DNA of 64,000 bases from Allobosea sp. Tri-44 (GCF_004123845.1 NZ_NBDP01000053.1:372001-436000); one strand, 5' to 3'. Positions 1-9,382 are shown, counted from the stretch's first letter. The notes: generated by a model not told the origin, from the letters alone. Made by a program: numbers and translations.

Positions 1-285
1 CGGCTCGCCATCTTCGTGCTCGCGGTCTTCGTCGGCTACTATGTCGTCTGGTCGGTGACCCCTGCGCTGCACACGCCGCTGATGTCGGTCACCAACGCGA
101 TCTCCTCGGTGATCGTGGTCGGCGCGCTGCTGGCGGTCGGTGTCCAGGCCGCGCCGGCCATGGGCGACGGGCCGCTCTGGGCCAAGGTCTTCGGCTTCAT
201 CGCGCTGATCCTCGCTTCGGTGAACATCTTCGGCGGCTTCCTCGTCACCGAGCGCATGCTCTCGATGTACAAGAAGAAGGGCTGA
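1..285 (+). CDS. pntAB: NAD(P) transhydrogenase alpha subunit, membrane part (partial, 5' end outside window)
   Basis: The reading frame is open from base 1, so the true start lies upstream; an internal GTG at 16 is not a credible start. The 94 visible residues form three hydrophobic helices, and the stretch TPLMSVTNAISS is typical of the membrane domain (dII) of proton-translocating transhydrogenase. The protein is an inner-membrane subunit that couples hydride transfer from NADH to NADP+ with proton entry. It ends in a lysine-rich tail (YKKKG) and is followed after 5 bases by pntB, so the two are co-transcribed. In many alphaproteobacteria the alpha chain is split in two genes; which form applies here cannot be seen. 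Confidence 0.93.
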   Translation, partial: RLAIFVLAVFVGYYVVWSVTPALHTPLMSVTNAISSVIVVGALLAVGVQAAPAMGDGPLWAKVFGFIALILASVNIFGGFLVTERMLSMYKKKG

Positions 286-290
286 CGCGC

Positions 291-1697
291 ATGGCCGCCA
301 ATCTCGCCGCCCTTCTCTACGTCGTCTCAGGTGTCCTGTTCATCATGGCCCTGCGCGGGCTGTCGCATCCGACGAGCTCGCGCCAGGGCAACCGCTACGG
401 CATGATCGGCATGGCGATCGCCGTGCTGACCACGGTGATCTTCTATCCGCCGGCCGGCTTCTCCGGCTGGCTTCTCGTCATCCTCGGCATCGCGATCGGC
501 GGCGGCTTTGGCGCCTATATGGCCAAGCGCGTGCAGATGACGCAGATGCCGCAGCTCGTCGCCTTCTTCCACTCGCTGGTCGGCCTCGCCGCGGTGCTGG
601 TGGCAGCGGCAGCGCTCTATGCGCCTGAGGCCTTCGGCATTGGCCAGGTCGGCAAGATCAAGGGCGCCAGCCTGTTCGAGATGGCGCTCGGCGTCGCCAT
701 CGGCGCGATCACCTTCACCGGCTCGATCATCGCCTTCCTCAAGCTCGACGGGCGGATGAGCGGCAAGCCGATCATGCTGCCGCAGCGCCATGGCATCAAT
801 ATCGGCCTCGGCATCGCGCTTTTGGTGATGCTGCTGATCTTCCTGAAGACGGAGAGCCATCTCGTCTTCTGGCTGATCGTGCTGGTCTCCTTCGCGCTCG
901 GCGTGCTGCTGATCATCCCGATCGGCGGCGCGGACATGCCGGTCGTCGTCTCGATGCTGAACTCCTATTCAGGCTGGGCAGCGGCGGGCATCGGCTTCAC
1001 CCTCGGCAACATGGCGCTGATCATCACCGGCGCGCTCGTCGGCTCGTCCGGCGCGATCCTGTCCTACATCATGTGCAAGGCGATGAACCGGAGCTTCATC
1101 TCCGTCATCCTCGGCGGCTTCGGCGGCGATGACGCCGCGGCCGGCGCGGGCGGCACGGCCGAGGCGCGGCCGGTCAAGCAGGGCTCGGCCGACGACGCGG
1201 CCTACATCATGAAGAACGCTGCCAAGGTTCTCATCGTGCCGGGTTATGGCATGGCGGTGGCCCAGGCCCAGCATGCGCTGCGCGAGATGGCCGATCTCCT
1301 CAAGAAGGAGGGCGTCGAGGTGAAGTACGCCATCCACCCGGTGGCGGGCCGCATGCCCGGCCACATGAACGTGCTGCTGGCCGAGGCCAACGTGCCCTAT
1401 GACGAGGTCTTCGAGCTCGAGGACATCAACTCGGAGTTCGGCCAGGCCGACGTCGCCTTCGTCATCGGCGCCAACGACGTCACCAACCCGGCTGCCAAGA
1501 CCGACAAGGCTTCGCCGATCTACGGCATGCCGATCCTCGACGTCGAGAAGGCCAAGACCGTGCTCTTCATCAAGCGCGGCATGGCGGCCGGCTATGCCGG
1601 CGTCGAGAACGAGCTGTTCTTCAGGCCCAACACGATGATGCTGTTCGGCGACGCCAAGAAGGTCACTGACGACATCGTCAAGGCGATGGCGCACTGA
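291..1697 (+). CDS. pntB: NAD(P) transhydrogenase subunit beta
   Basis: A 468-residue protein of the usual family length. Residues 1 to about 270 are a run of hydrophobic helices (membrane domain dII). A linker rich in Gly and Ala (GGDDAAAGAGG) leads to the soluble NADP(H)-binding domain dIII, recognisable by VPGYGMAVAQAQ and by HPVAGRMPGHMNVLL, known nucleotide-contacting segments of PntB. It forms the proton-pumping transhydrogenase with the alpha chain and supplies NADPH. ATG start, 5 bases after the alpha gene; a hairpin at 1731-1751 closes the operon. Confidence 0.97.
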   Translation: MAANLAALLYVVSGVLFIMALRGLSHPTSSRQGNRYGMIGMAIAVLTTVIFYPPAGFSGWLLVILGIAIGGGFGAYMAKRVQMTQMPQLVAFFHSLVGLAAVLVAAAALYAPEAFGIGQVGKIKGASLFEMALGVAIGAITFTGSIIAFLKLDGRMSGKPIMLPQRHGINIGLGIALLVMLLIFLKTESHLVFWLIVLVSFALGVLLIIPIGGADMPVVVSMLNSYSGWAAAGIGFTLGNMALIITGALVGSSGAILSYIMCKAMNRSFISVILGGFGGDDAAAGAGGTAEARPVKQGSADDAAYIMKNAAKVLIVPGYGMAVAQAQHALREMADLLKKEGVEVKYAIHPVAGRMPGHMNVLLAEANVPYDEVFELEDINSEFGQADVAFVIGANDVTNPAAKTDKASPIYGMPILDVEKAKTVLFIKRGMAAGYAGVENELFFRPNTMMLFGDAKKVTDDIVKAMAH

Positions 1698-1730
1698 CCA
1701 GCGCAGCGATCGTCACAGCGATGTTGCAAG

Positions 1731-1757
1731 GGGCCGGCTCGATGCCGGCCCTTTCGC
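1731..1757 (+). terminator. probable intrinsic terminator of the pnt operon
   Basis: An 8-bp perfect stem GGGCCGGC/GCCGGCCC with loop TCGAT (1731-1751), followed by a short interrupted T tract. It lies 34 bases past the pntB stop and before the next gene. The T tract is weak. Confidence 0.55.
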
Positions 1758-1785
1758 TTCGAGCGACTGCCGAAGGCAACAGGCG

Positions 1786-2640
1786 ATGCGCAGGATCCTG
1801 AAGCTTCTCGTGATCGGCGGGCTCGGCGCCTATGTCGCCGTGCTGGCGCTGCTCTATGTCAAGCAGCGCGACCTGCTCTATCCGCGCAACCCGGCCCGTA
1901 TCGATATCGCGACGGTCGACCTGCCGGGCGTCGAGGAAACCGAGCTGACGACCTCCGACGGCGAACGGCTTATTGCCTGGGTGGTGCCGCCACGCGAGGG
2001 CAAGCCTGTATTGCTGTATTTTCACGGCAATGGCGGCAATTTCGCCCGTGGCAATCGCCGGACGCGCTTCGGCGCGCTGACCGAGGACGGCACCGGGCTT
2101 TTCGCCGTGAACTATCGCGGCTATGGCGGTTCGACCGGGACGCCGAGCGAGGCGGGCCTGCTGCTCGATGCACGTGCCGCCTATACCGCCGCGGTGGCAC
2201 GCTTCGGGGCCGGGCGGTTGATCGGCTATGGCGAATCGCTCGGGACCGGCGTGGTGCTGAAGCTTGCGGCCGAGCAGCCGCTCAAGGCCGTGATTCTCGA
2301 TGCGCCCTATCTATCGACAGCCGCGGTCGCGCAGCTGACCTATCCCTATGTCCCGGTCGCGCTCCTGATGAAGGACCAGTTCCGCTCTGACACGGTGATC
2401 GGCAGGGTGCGGGCGCCGCTCCTGGTGCTGCATGGCGAGCGTGACCGGGTCATTCCCTTCGCGCAGGGGCGGGCTCTTTATGAACTGGCCAACCCGCCGA
2501 AGCGCTTCATCCGGTTCCCGGAAGGCAATCACGAGAACCTGCCGGCGCATGGCTCGGTGCCGGAAATCAGGCGCTTCCTCGCCGATCTCGACGCCAACCG
2601 CCTGACGGGCAGTGAGATGAAGACGGCAGAGAGGCCCTGA
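1786..2640 (+). CDS. membrane-anchored alpha/beta hydrolase (BEM46-like)
   Basis: A 284-residue protein with an N-terminal hydrophobic helix (about residues 4-24) that is likely a membrane anchor. The fold is shown by the oxyanion motif HGNGGN (80-85), the nucleophile elbow GYGESLGTG with Ser151, an acid candidate Asp220 in HGERD, and His249 in EGNHE. This arrangement matches the BEM46/ABHD13 type of serine hydrolase. The substrate is unknown. It stands alone between the pnt operon and a convergent TPR gene, ending 10 bases from that gene's stop. Confidence 0.85.
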   Translation: MRRILKLLVIGGLGAYVAVLALLYVKQRDLLYPRNPARIDIATVDLPGVEETELTTSDGERLIAWVVPPREGKPVLLYFHGNGGNFARGNRRTRFGALTEDGTGLFAVNYRGYGGSTGTPSEAGLLLDARAAYTAAVARFGAGRLIGYGESLGTGVVLKLAAEQPLKAVILDAPYLSTAAVAQLTYPYVPVALLMKDQFRSDTVIGRVRAPLLVLHGERDRVIPFAQGRALYELANPPKRFIRFPEGNHENLPAHGSVPEIRRFLADLDANRLTGSEMKTAERP

Positions 2641-2650
2641 GCAGAGCGTC

Positions 2651-3511
2651 TCAGAAGCGGAACATGCCACCGCCGCCCCCGAGGCGGGCTGAGCCGGCGC
2701 GGGCGATCTGGTTGTTGCCGTCGAGGCCGAGGGCGCGCTGATAGGCCTCGCTCGCCTCGGTCTTCTTGCCCTGCTTCTCGAAGGCGAAGCCGCGGCCGGC
2801 CCAGGCGGCGGCATTGCGGTTGTCGACGTTGAGCGCGGCGGTGAAATCCTCGAGCGCCGGGTCGTATTTGCCCAATGCGTTGAGGCTTTCGCCGCGGGCG
2901 ATGTAGGGCGGGGCGGTATAGGGGTTGCGGTCGATCACCGAGTCGAAATCGGTGACGGCGTGCTGGTGCTGGCCTTCCTTCTGGTAGACCAGCCCACGGG
3001 CGTGGAACGCTTCGGCCGCTTCCGGGTTGAGGCGGATCGCGGCGTTGAGATCGGCCAGCGCCTGCTGGCTGTTGCCCTGCACCCGCAGCAGATTGGCACG
3101 GGCAATGTAGGCCGGGGCGTAGTTCGGATTGGCCGTGGTCGCGCGATTGAAGTCCTGTAGTGCGGCGTCGTTGCGCCCGGTCTGGCGCAGGGCCAGGCCA
3201 CGATTGGTGTAGGCCGGCGCGAAATTGGAATCGATCTGCACCGCCTTGGTGAAGTCGGAGATGGCGTCGGAGTAGCGGCCGACGCGGGCATAGGCCGCGC
3301 CACGCGTATTATAAGCCTGCGGGTCGTTCGGGTTGCGGCTGACCACCTCGCTGAGCGAGCCGATATTGACGCTTGCAGCCTCGGTGTTCTCGGTCTGGAG
3401 CTCGGCGATGCCGGCGCCGGAGCCCATGCTCACCGTGTCGCAGCCTGCGAGCGCGAGCGCGAGGCCCGTCGCGATCAGCCAGTTCCTGCCTGTGACCATG
3501 TTCTTACCCAT
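2651..3511 (-). CDS. TPR-repeat lipoprotein
   Basis: I place the start at the ATG at 3511 (MGKNMVTG), which has a GAGCGG-like ribosome site; a longer frame to 3580 has an unconvincing N-terminus. A positively charged start, a hydrophobic segment and the lipobox LAGC (ALALAGCD) indicate a lipoprotein signal peptide. The mature part is a chain of about six tetratricopeptide repeats (for example NPNDPQAYNTRGAAYARVGR). It is probably a periplasmic or outer-membrane scaffold, possibly NlpI-like, but that link is inference. It ends in a glycine-rich GGGGGMFRF tail. Confidence 0.86.
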   Translation of the reverse strand: MGKNMVTGRNWLIATGLALALAGCDTVSMGSGAGIAELQTENTEAASVNIGSLSEVVSRNPNDPQAYNTRGAAYARVGRYSDAISDFTKAVQIDSNFAPAYTNRGLALRQTGRNDAALQDFNRATTANPNYAPAYIARANLLRVQGNSQQALADLNAAIRLNPEAAEAFHARGLVYQKEGQHQHAVTDFDSVIDRNPYTAPPYIARGESLNALGKYDPALEDFTAALNVDNRNAAAWAGRGFAFEKQGKKTEASEAYQRALGLDGNNQIARAGSARLGGGGGMFRF

Positions 3512-3610
3512 CCGCTCAAGCTCTCGCCTGCCATGCGGCACGACCGCCCCGGCACACCGCCCGTCTTCCAAAACGCCCAAGCCCTGACAAAGTTTGGTTA
3601 ACGGCCCTAC

Positions 3611-3643
3611 AAAAATGACAGCGCCCGGAGAAGCTCCAGGCGC
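3611..3643 (-). terminator. intrinsic terminator of rpsU
   Basis: On the minus strand a 10-bp stem with one G-U pair (plus-strand arms 3621-3630 and 3634-3643, 3-base loop) is followed by TGTCATTTTT. It lies about 40 bases past the rpsU stop and before the TPR gene. Confidence 0.7.
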
Positions 3644-3681
3644 GGATGGATACCAGAGAGGCTCTGGGCGGCGATAGCTGG

Positions 3682-3936
3682 TCAGACCGGCCGAGCGGGG
3701 CGCTCAGGACGCTTCGGCTTGACCGGCGCCGGCAGGAGGCCCTCGCGCTGCAGCTTCTTGCGGATCAGCTTGCGGGCGCGGCGGACGGCTTCGGCCTTCT
3801 CGCGTGCTTTCTTAACGGACGGCTTCTCGTAATGGCCGCGGAGTTTCATCTCACGGAAGATGCCCTCGCGTTGCATCTTCTTCTTCAGCGCCCGCAGCGC
3901 CTGATCGACGTTGTTGTCGCGAACGAGAACCTGCAC
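3682..3936 (-). CDS. rpsU: 30S ribosomal protein S21
   Basis: An 84-residue, very basic protein. It starts MQVLVRDNNVDQALRALKKK and has the S21 core EGIFREMKLRGHYEKPS followed by a basic helix (KKAREKAEAVRRARKLIRKKLQR). The Pro/Lys/Arg tail is typical of alphaproteobacterial S21. S21 binds the 30S platform near the 3' end of 16S rRNA and helps initiation. It is a monocistronic unit with its own terminator (3611-3643). A Lys/Arg-rich protein of this size needs no other explanation. Confidence 0.97.
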   Translation of the reverse strand: MQVLVRDNNVDQALRALKKKMQREGIFREMKLRGHYEKPSVKKAREKAEAVRRARKLIRKKLQREGLLPAPVKPKRPERPARPV

Positions 3937-4055
3937 GTCTAGTGTCCGTCGTTATCGGTGGTCCGGAATCCGGGCGGCGACCTCTCCAGGGAAAGATCGC
4001 CGCGAAGCTGGTGCGGATACCAGAATTCCCGCGAGCTGTCCACGCTGCACCACGG

Positions 4056-4082
4056 CAAAACCGCCGCAAATGCGCGGTTTTG
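4056..4082 (-). terminator. probable terminator of purEK
   Basis: The arms CAAAACCGC (4056-4064) and GCGGTTTTG (4074-4082) form a 9-bp perfect stem. It lies 23 bases past the purK stop on the minus strand. The T run is within the stem, as in bidirectional terminators. Confidence 0.5.
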
Positions 4083-4104
4083 GCGGGTTGCGGGCGTTCT
4101 TCCC

Positions 4105-5201
4105 TCAGCCGGCTTCGGGGAGGATGCGGGTGACGTGGCCCATCTTGCGGCCGGGTCTCGCCTCGCGCTTGCCGTAGAGGTGCAGGTGCGCGCCGGGTTC
4201 CGCCAGGATGGCCTGCCAGTCGTTCGCCTGATCGCCGATCAGGTTCTGCATGGTGACATGGCCCCGCCGCGCCGTCGCGCCGAGCGGAAAGCCGCAGACG
4301 GCGCGGACATGCTGGTGGAACTGCGAGGTCTGCGCGCCCTCGCTGGTCCAGTGCCCGGAATTGTGCACACGTGGGGCGATCTCGTTGACGACCACCTGCT
4401 CGCCGCTTTCACCCTCGACCAGGAAGAACTCGACGGCGAAGACGCCGACATACCCCAGCGCGTCACCGATGCGTCTGGCGGCCTCGATGGCGGCGTCGGC
4501 GGCTGCTGGGCTGATGCGCGCTGGCACCTGCGTCAGCGCCAGGATGTGGTCGCGATGCTCGTTTTCGCAGACGTCGAAGGCGGCGGAAGAGCCGTCAGCG
4601 GCACGTGCGGCGACGACCGAGACCTCACGCGAAAAGGTGACGAAACCTTCGAGTACAGCTGGAAAATGACCGATCTCATCCCAGGCCTGCGCGAGATCGA
4701 CGCTATCGGTGATCTTCACCTGCCCCTTGCCGTCATAGCCGAAGCGTCGCGTCTTGAGCACGGCCGGGCGGCCGAGCCTGGCCACGGCCTTATCGAGATC
4801 GGCGAGCGAATCGACTTGCTCGAACGGTGCGACCGCGAGGCCGAGCCCGGCGACGAACCGCTTCTCGCTGAGACGGTCCTGCGTCACCGCGAGCGCCCGG
4901 GCGCCGGGATGGAGCGGGGTGCGGGCGGCGAGGAAGGCCGCGGTCGCGGCCGGGACGTTCTCGAATTCGTAGGTCACGACGTCGACGGCGTCGGCGAAGC
5001 TGGCGAGCGCCGCCTCGTCCTCATAGGCGCCGATGGTGTGGCGGGCGGCGACTTCATAGGCCGGGCTGTCGGGCTCGGGCGCGAAGATATGGGCACGCAC
5101 GCCGAGATCGGCCGCGGCCAGTGCCAGCATGCGGGCGAGCTGGCCACCACCCAGGATGCCGAGGACGGCGCCGGGGCCTAAGCCCCGCGGATCGGGCTGG
5201 C

Positions 5202-5205
<4 letters not shown>
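4105..5205 (-). CDS. purK: N5-carboxyaminoimidazole ribonucleotide synthase
   Basis: A 366-residue ATP-grasp enzyme of de novo purine synthesis that makes N5-CAIR from AIR, bicarbonate and ATP. The N-terminal signature ILGGGQLARMLALAA, the segment VVTYEFENVPA and the C-terminal NEIAPRVHNSGHWT are characteristic of PurK. Its start overlaps the purE stop by 4 bases (ATG within ATGA), so translation is coupled to PurE, which uses its product. Cytosolic. Confidence 0.97.
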
Positions 5206-5699
<494 letters not shown>

Positions 5700-5803
5700 G
5701 AAATACGTGCTTCCCGGCAGGAGGGAGGAAGCGCGCGATCTAGACCGGCCGCAGCGTCACAGGCAAGGGCCGAATCGAGATTCCTGCGGAATTCCCGCGC
5801 TCT

Positions 5804-5923
5804 AGAGACGGATTCACCCATCAGGCCGAAGCGGCCTGATGGGTGAATCCGTCTCTTACTTCTGGTTTAGAGACCGCTTTTGCCGATCAGCTTGCAGACA
5901 AGCTGATCGGAGCGGGCTCTAGG
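5804..5923. repeat. two-hairpin intergenic repeat, copy A
   Basis: Two consecutive hairpins. The first has 25-bp perfect arms (5804-5828 and 5832-5856) with a 3-base loop. The second has 12-bp arms CCGATCAGCTTG/CAAGCTGATCGG (5883-5894 and 5899-5910). From the right arm of hairpin 1 onward (GTGAATCCGTC, then GGAGACCG-like spacer, TTTTGCCGATCAG, GCGGGCTC) the block is closely repeated at 63657-63760, so this is a dispersed element and not just a terminator. It lies between purE and a DUF465 gene, both on the minus strand. Confidence 0.8.
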
Positions 5924-6137
5924 CGATGATATCCGGCGTCAGCTGGTCTTCGAGATAGGAGATGCGGTCGCGCAGATAGAGCTTGCGCTTCTTCAGGCGC
6001 TGGATCTGGATTTGGTTCACCGGGCCGAGCCGCTCGAGGGCGTCGATCGCGCTGTCGAGATCGCGATGCTCCTCGCGCAAGCGGGCCAGCTCCGCCTCCA
6101 GGACTTCGATCTCCTCCGGGCTCAGTTCGAATCCCAT
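5919..6137 (-). CDS. DUF465 (YdcH-like) small coiled-coil protein
   Basis: A 72-residue protein, charged and helical throughout (SPEEIEVLEAELARLREEHR), ending with the family hallmark LKKRKLYLRDRISYLEDQL (basic patch then a final helix). Proteins of this DUF465/YdcH family are abundant in Proteobacteria; their role is unknown to me. A second member lies 231 bases away on the opposite strand (6369-6557), giving a divergent pair. Its 3' end overlaps the last bases of the palindromic repeat. Confidence 0.85.
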   Translation of the reverse strand: MGFELSPEEIEVLEAELARLREEHRDLDSAIDALERLGPVNQIQIQRLKKRKLYLRDRISYLEDQLTPDIIA

Positions 6138-6368
6138 GAAGCCGTCTCATCATCGCCGCGATCGGGCGCGACTATGCGCAGGCACGGGCGGCGCGGCAAG
6201 GGTGTCGCCCGGGCAGATGCGGGCCGGCTCGCTCGCATTCACGCGCCTCGGGAAAGGTCTCGGAAGGGATCACAGAAACTCATGGTGCGGTGCACGTCTG
6301 CCCCGCAGACGTGAAGCCGGCTCTGTGTCAGACTTCACCCTGCCAGAACGCTCATCAGGAGGATCCAG

Positions 6369-6557
6369 ATGTCGCTGCAGACACATCTCGCCGAGCTCGA
6401 ACGCAAGCATCGCCAGCTCGAGGACGCTATCGCCCAGGCGGTATCAAGCCCCTCGTCGAACGATCTCAGCGTGGCCGAGCTCAAGCGAAAGAAGCTGCTG
6501 CTGAAGGATGAGATCGAGCGCGTGCGGCTCACCATGCCGTCGCCGACACTACATTAA
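6369..6557 (+). CDS. DUF465 (YdcH-like) small coiled-coil protein
   Basis: A 62-residue protein with the same plan as the DUF465 gene on the other strand: an N-terminal helix (LAELERKHRQLEDAIAQA) and the basic signature ELKRKKLLLKDEIERVR. A ribosome site (AGGAGG) lies 8 bases before the ATG. It is a single-gene unit closed by the terminator at 6610-6638. Function unknown; likely a paralogue of the divergent neighbour. Confidence 0.87.
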   Translation: MSLQTHLAELERKHRQLEDAIAQAVSSPSSNDLSVAELKRKKLLLKDEIERVRLTMPSPTLH

Positions 6558-6609
6558 GATGACAGCGGGCCGCGGCGGCCCGCATCGAACTCACGCAAAA
6601 TGCGGATAG

Positions 6610-6638
6610 CCGGCCCCGAGAGGGGCCGGTTTTTCTTT
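6610..6638 (+). terminator. intrinsic terminator
   Basis: A perfect 8-bp stem CCGGCCCC/GGGGCCGG with loop GAGA, followed by TTTTTCTTT. It is 53 bases past the DUF465 stop. Confidence 0.9.
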
Positions 6639-6781
6639 AAGAGAAATCGGGTGCCGGATTTGTTGCGAGCTGACGGATCGGGGGGTGAGAACGGCAGAAT
6701 CGGCGGCGACCCGATGCTCCGGAACCAGAGGGGTTTGAAGCGCTCCGCCAACAATGCAAGAATCAATCGAGACAGGGAGAC

Positions 6782-7630
6782 GTGCCGTTGCCTCGCGTCG
6801 ATCCACGCAACACCACCCGCTACTGGAACGTGCCCGGCATCGACGGCCTCAGCTGCCTTCACGCCGACTTCACGACGCATGATTACGCGCCTCACCAGCA
6901 CGACGCCTTCGTCGTCGCCGTGACGGAGAGCGGCGGCTCCGAATTCAAGAGCCGCGGGCGCTGCGATGAAGCCCGCGAGAGCGTTCTGCTGGTCTTCAAT
7001 CCTGCCGAGCCCCATTCCGGCCGGATGGGCTGGAGCAAAAACTGGCGCTATCGCTCGCTCTATCTGACGCAGCCCGCGATCGAGGCGGTGAGCGCCGATC
7101 TGGGGATCGCCCGGCCGGCCTATTTCATGCGCAATGTTCTTGCCGATGCCGACCTGATCGCGGCGTTCGCTCGATTGCACCATGTCCTCGACGATGGCCA
7201 CGACCCGCTCGAGGAGCGCGAACTGCTCGTCGCCAGCTTCGGCCAGCTCTTTGCCCGCCATGGCGACGGCGCCCGATCGATCCCAACTGCGCCACGCGAC
7301 GAGGCGGCGGTCTCATTGGTGACGAAGGGAATGACGTCCCGGCACGCCGAAAGCGCGCTGACCCTGACCGAGATGGGCCTTTGGGTCGGCCTGACGCCGT
7401 TCCAGCTCATCGGCCTGTTCAAGCGCACGGTCGGGCTGACGCCTCACGCCTATCTGACACAGCTTCGCTTGAAGACGGCGGTTCGGCAACTGAAAGCCAG
7501 CGTGCCCATTGCCGAAGCCGCGCTGGCCAGCGGCTTTTATGACCAGAGCGCGCTGACCAGGCACTTCAAGCGCTCGTTCGGAATCACGCCGCTGCAGTTC
7601 CAGCGGGCGAGTATCAGCGCCGGGCGATGA
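6782..7630 (+). CDS. AraC-family transcriptional regulator
   Basis: A 282-residue protein with a GTG start preceded by AGGGAGA. The N-terminal half looks like an AraC-type cupin sensing domain (HQHDAFVVAVTESG, then FNPAEPHSGR). The C-terminal 100 residues hold the two helix-turn-helix units, with SVPIAEAALASGFYDQSALTRHFKRSFGITPLQFQR matching the AraC signature (split here over residues about 240-278). It lies 68 bases upstream of the alaX-eamA-argE-like genes and may control them; the ligand is unknown. Confidence 0.9.
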   Translation: MPLPRVDPRNTTRYWNVPGIDGLSCLHADFTTHDYAPHQHDAFVVAVTESGGSEFKSRGRCDEARESVLLVFNPAEPHSGRMGWSKNWRYRSLYLTQPAIEAVSADLGIARPAYFMRNVLADADLIAAFARLHHVLDDGHDPLEERELLVASFGQLFARHGDGARSIPTAPRDEAAVSLVTKGMTSRHAESALTLTEMGLWVGLTPFQLIGLFKRTVGLTPHAYLTQLRLKTAVRQLKASVPIAEAALASGFYDQSALTRHFKRSFGITPLQFQRASISAGR

Positions 7631-7698
7631 TCTTTCAATTTCCGCCAATACCGCACTGAGCCAGGTCGCCAGACTCCTCATCGAAAAGGAGTCTTCGG

Positions 7699-8418
7699 GT
7701 GACGCGCTATTTCTGTCTGGACGAGCCGGAGGTGTTCGAGCTCGAAACCGCGGTGACGGCTGCCGAGCCGGGGCGCGTTCGGCTCGACCGATCGCCGTTC
7801 TATCCCGGCGGTGGCGGCCAGCTTGCCGACCGGGGCAGATTGCACTGGTCGGGCGGCGAGGTCGCGATCACCGGATTCGAGACGCAGGCAGACGGCATCT
7901 GGCACCTGCTCGCCGAGCCGGTCGTGCCCTCGGGCGCCGTGGTCGCGCAGGTCGATCGCCCGTTCCGGCAGCTGATGCGCGAGCTCCATACCGACCTGCA
8001 CATCGTCAATGCGCTCGTCTACCAGGGCTTCGACGGCGCGCTCGTGACTGGCGTGCAGATGAACGAGGATGGCACCGCGCGGATCGATTTCGATCTACCG
8101 GAAGCCGATAATGAGCGTTTGCGCGGCCTTGAAGGCGCGATCAACGATGTGATCAGACAGGACCTGCCGGTCCTCGAGACCTATGTCACCGAGGATGAGG
8201 CGTTCGACGAGCCAGGCCTGATCCGCTCGCGCTCGGTCACGCCGCCTCCGACGGCTGATGGCAGGATCAGGGTCGTCGAGATCGCTGGCCTCGATCGCCA
8301 GGCCTGCGGCGGCACGCATTTGTCGGCGACGGGCGCGTCACGTCCGCTGCGCATCCTGAAGATCGACAATAAGGGCCGCCATAACCGGCGCCTTCGCATC
8401 GGCCTTGAAGGCGCGTGA
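7699..8418 (+). CDS. alanyl-tRNA editing protein (AlaX-like)
   Basis: A 239-residue, GTG-started protein related to the editing domain of alanyl-tRNA synthetase. The N-terminal glycine-rich segment FYPGGGGQLADRG and the zinc-ligand motifs HTDLH and CGGTH are visible. Proteins of this kind hydrolyse Ser-tRNA(Ala) or Gly-tRNA(Ala) in trans. A small SD (AAAGGAG) precedes the start. The next gene (EamA transporter) overlaps its stop by 4 bases, suggesting translational coupling, an odd pairing with no obvious shared pathway. Confidence 0.88.
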   Translation: MTRYFCLDEPEVFELETAVTAAEPGRVRLDRSPFYPGGGGQLADRGRLHWSGGEVAITGFETQADGIWHLLAEPVVPSGAVVAQVDRPFRQLMRELHTDLHIVNALVYQGFDGALVTGVQMNEDGTARIDFDLPEADNERLRGLEGAINDVIRQDLPVLETYVTEDEAFDEPGLIRSRSVTPPPTADGRIRVVEIAGLDRQACGGTHLSATGASRPLRILKIDNKGRHNRRLRIGLEGA

Positions 8419-9374
8419 AGTCGACCATGCCCGCCATCCTCAAAGGGCTCTGGGAACGACCGCTGCTGCTGCTGTGGCTGCCGCCCTTGTTCTGGGCCGG
8501 AAACCTCGTCCTTGGTCGCGCTCTCGGCGCGAGCTTTCCACCTGTCTCGCTCGCGCTTGCGCGCTGGCTCGTGGCGCTGGCTTGCCTTGCGCCCTTCATC
8601 GGCCGGCAGGCCTGGCGGGAGCGGGCGCTGCTGCGGCAGCACCTTGCCCTGATCGTCGCCTGCGGCGCGTTCGGCGTGGCCGGTTATAATGCGCTCGGAT
8701 ATCTCGCCCTGCGGACGACGCCTGCCGCCAGCGTCGCCTTCCTGAACTCGACTTTGCCGTTGATGGTGCCACTCGCAGCCTTCGTGCTCGGCGTCGAGCG
8801 CGTTTCCGGCCGTACGCTCGCCGGCATTGCCGTGTCCTTCGCCGGCGTGGTCTGGATCGTCGCGCGGGGCGATCTGCAGCAGCTCGGCGGATTGCGGGCC
8901 GATGGCGGCGAGTTCCTCGTGCTCATCGCGGTTGCCAACTATGCCGTCTATTCCGTCCTGCTTCGGCGCAAGCCGGCAGCCTTGAGCCCGTTGGTGTTCC
9001 TGGCCGCCACCATGGCGGCGGGGCTCGTCGTGCTCGCGCCGTTCTGGGCCTTCGAGCTGATGCAGGGTGCTCACATTCCGACCGATGCGGGCTCGGTTGC
9101 GGCGGTTCTCTATATCGGTGTGTTCGCCTCGCTCATCGCCTTCATCCTTTGGGGCCATTGCGTGGCGACCCTCGGGCCAAGCGTCACCGGCGTTTCGTTC
9201 CATCTGGTGGCGCTGTTCACGGCCCTGCTCGCGGTCGCGGTTCTGGGCGAGCCGGTGCGCGGCTTCCACCTCGTGGGCATGGCGCTGATCCTCGCCGGAT
9301 TCTTCCTCGCGACCGGCAACTGGATAGGCGCTCGGCTGCGGCCGGCACGGCAACCCGGCGCGTCTCGGCTCTGA
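8415..9374 (+). CDS. EamA/DMT-family transporter
   Basis: A 319-residue integral membrane protein with ten predicted hydrophobic helices arranged as two EamA repeats (first repeat from LPPLFWAGNLVLGRAL, second from VLIAVANYAVYSVLL). The DMT superfamily exports metabolites such as amino acids or amines; the substrate is unknown. I use the GTG at 8415 because it overlaps the previous stop (GTGA); the ATG at 8427 is an alternative. It is followed 8 bases later by an ArgE-type deacetylase. Confidence 0.88.
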   Translation: MKSTMPAILKGLWERPLLLLWLPPLFWAGNLVLGRALGASFPPVSLALARWLVALACLAPFIGRQAWRERALLRQHLALIVACGAFGVAGYNALGYLALRTTPAASVAFLNSTLPLMVPLAAFVLGVERVSGRTLAGIAVSFAGVVWIVARGDLQQLGGLRADGGEFLVLIAVANYAVYSVLLRRKPAALSPLVFLAATMAAGLVVLAPFWAFELMQGAHIPTDAGSVAAVLYIGVFASLIAFILWGHCVATLGPSVTGVSFHLVALFTALLAVAVLGEPVRGFHLVGMALILAGFFLATGNWIGARLRPARQPGASRL

Positions 9375-9382
9375 GGGCTGTC

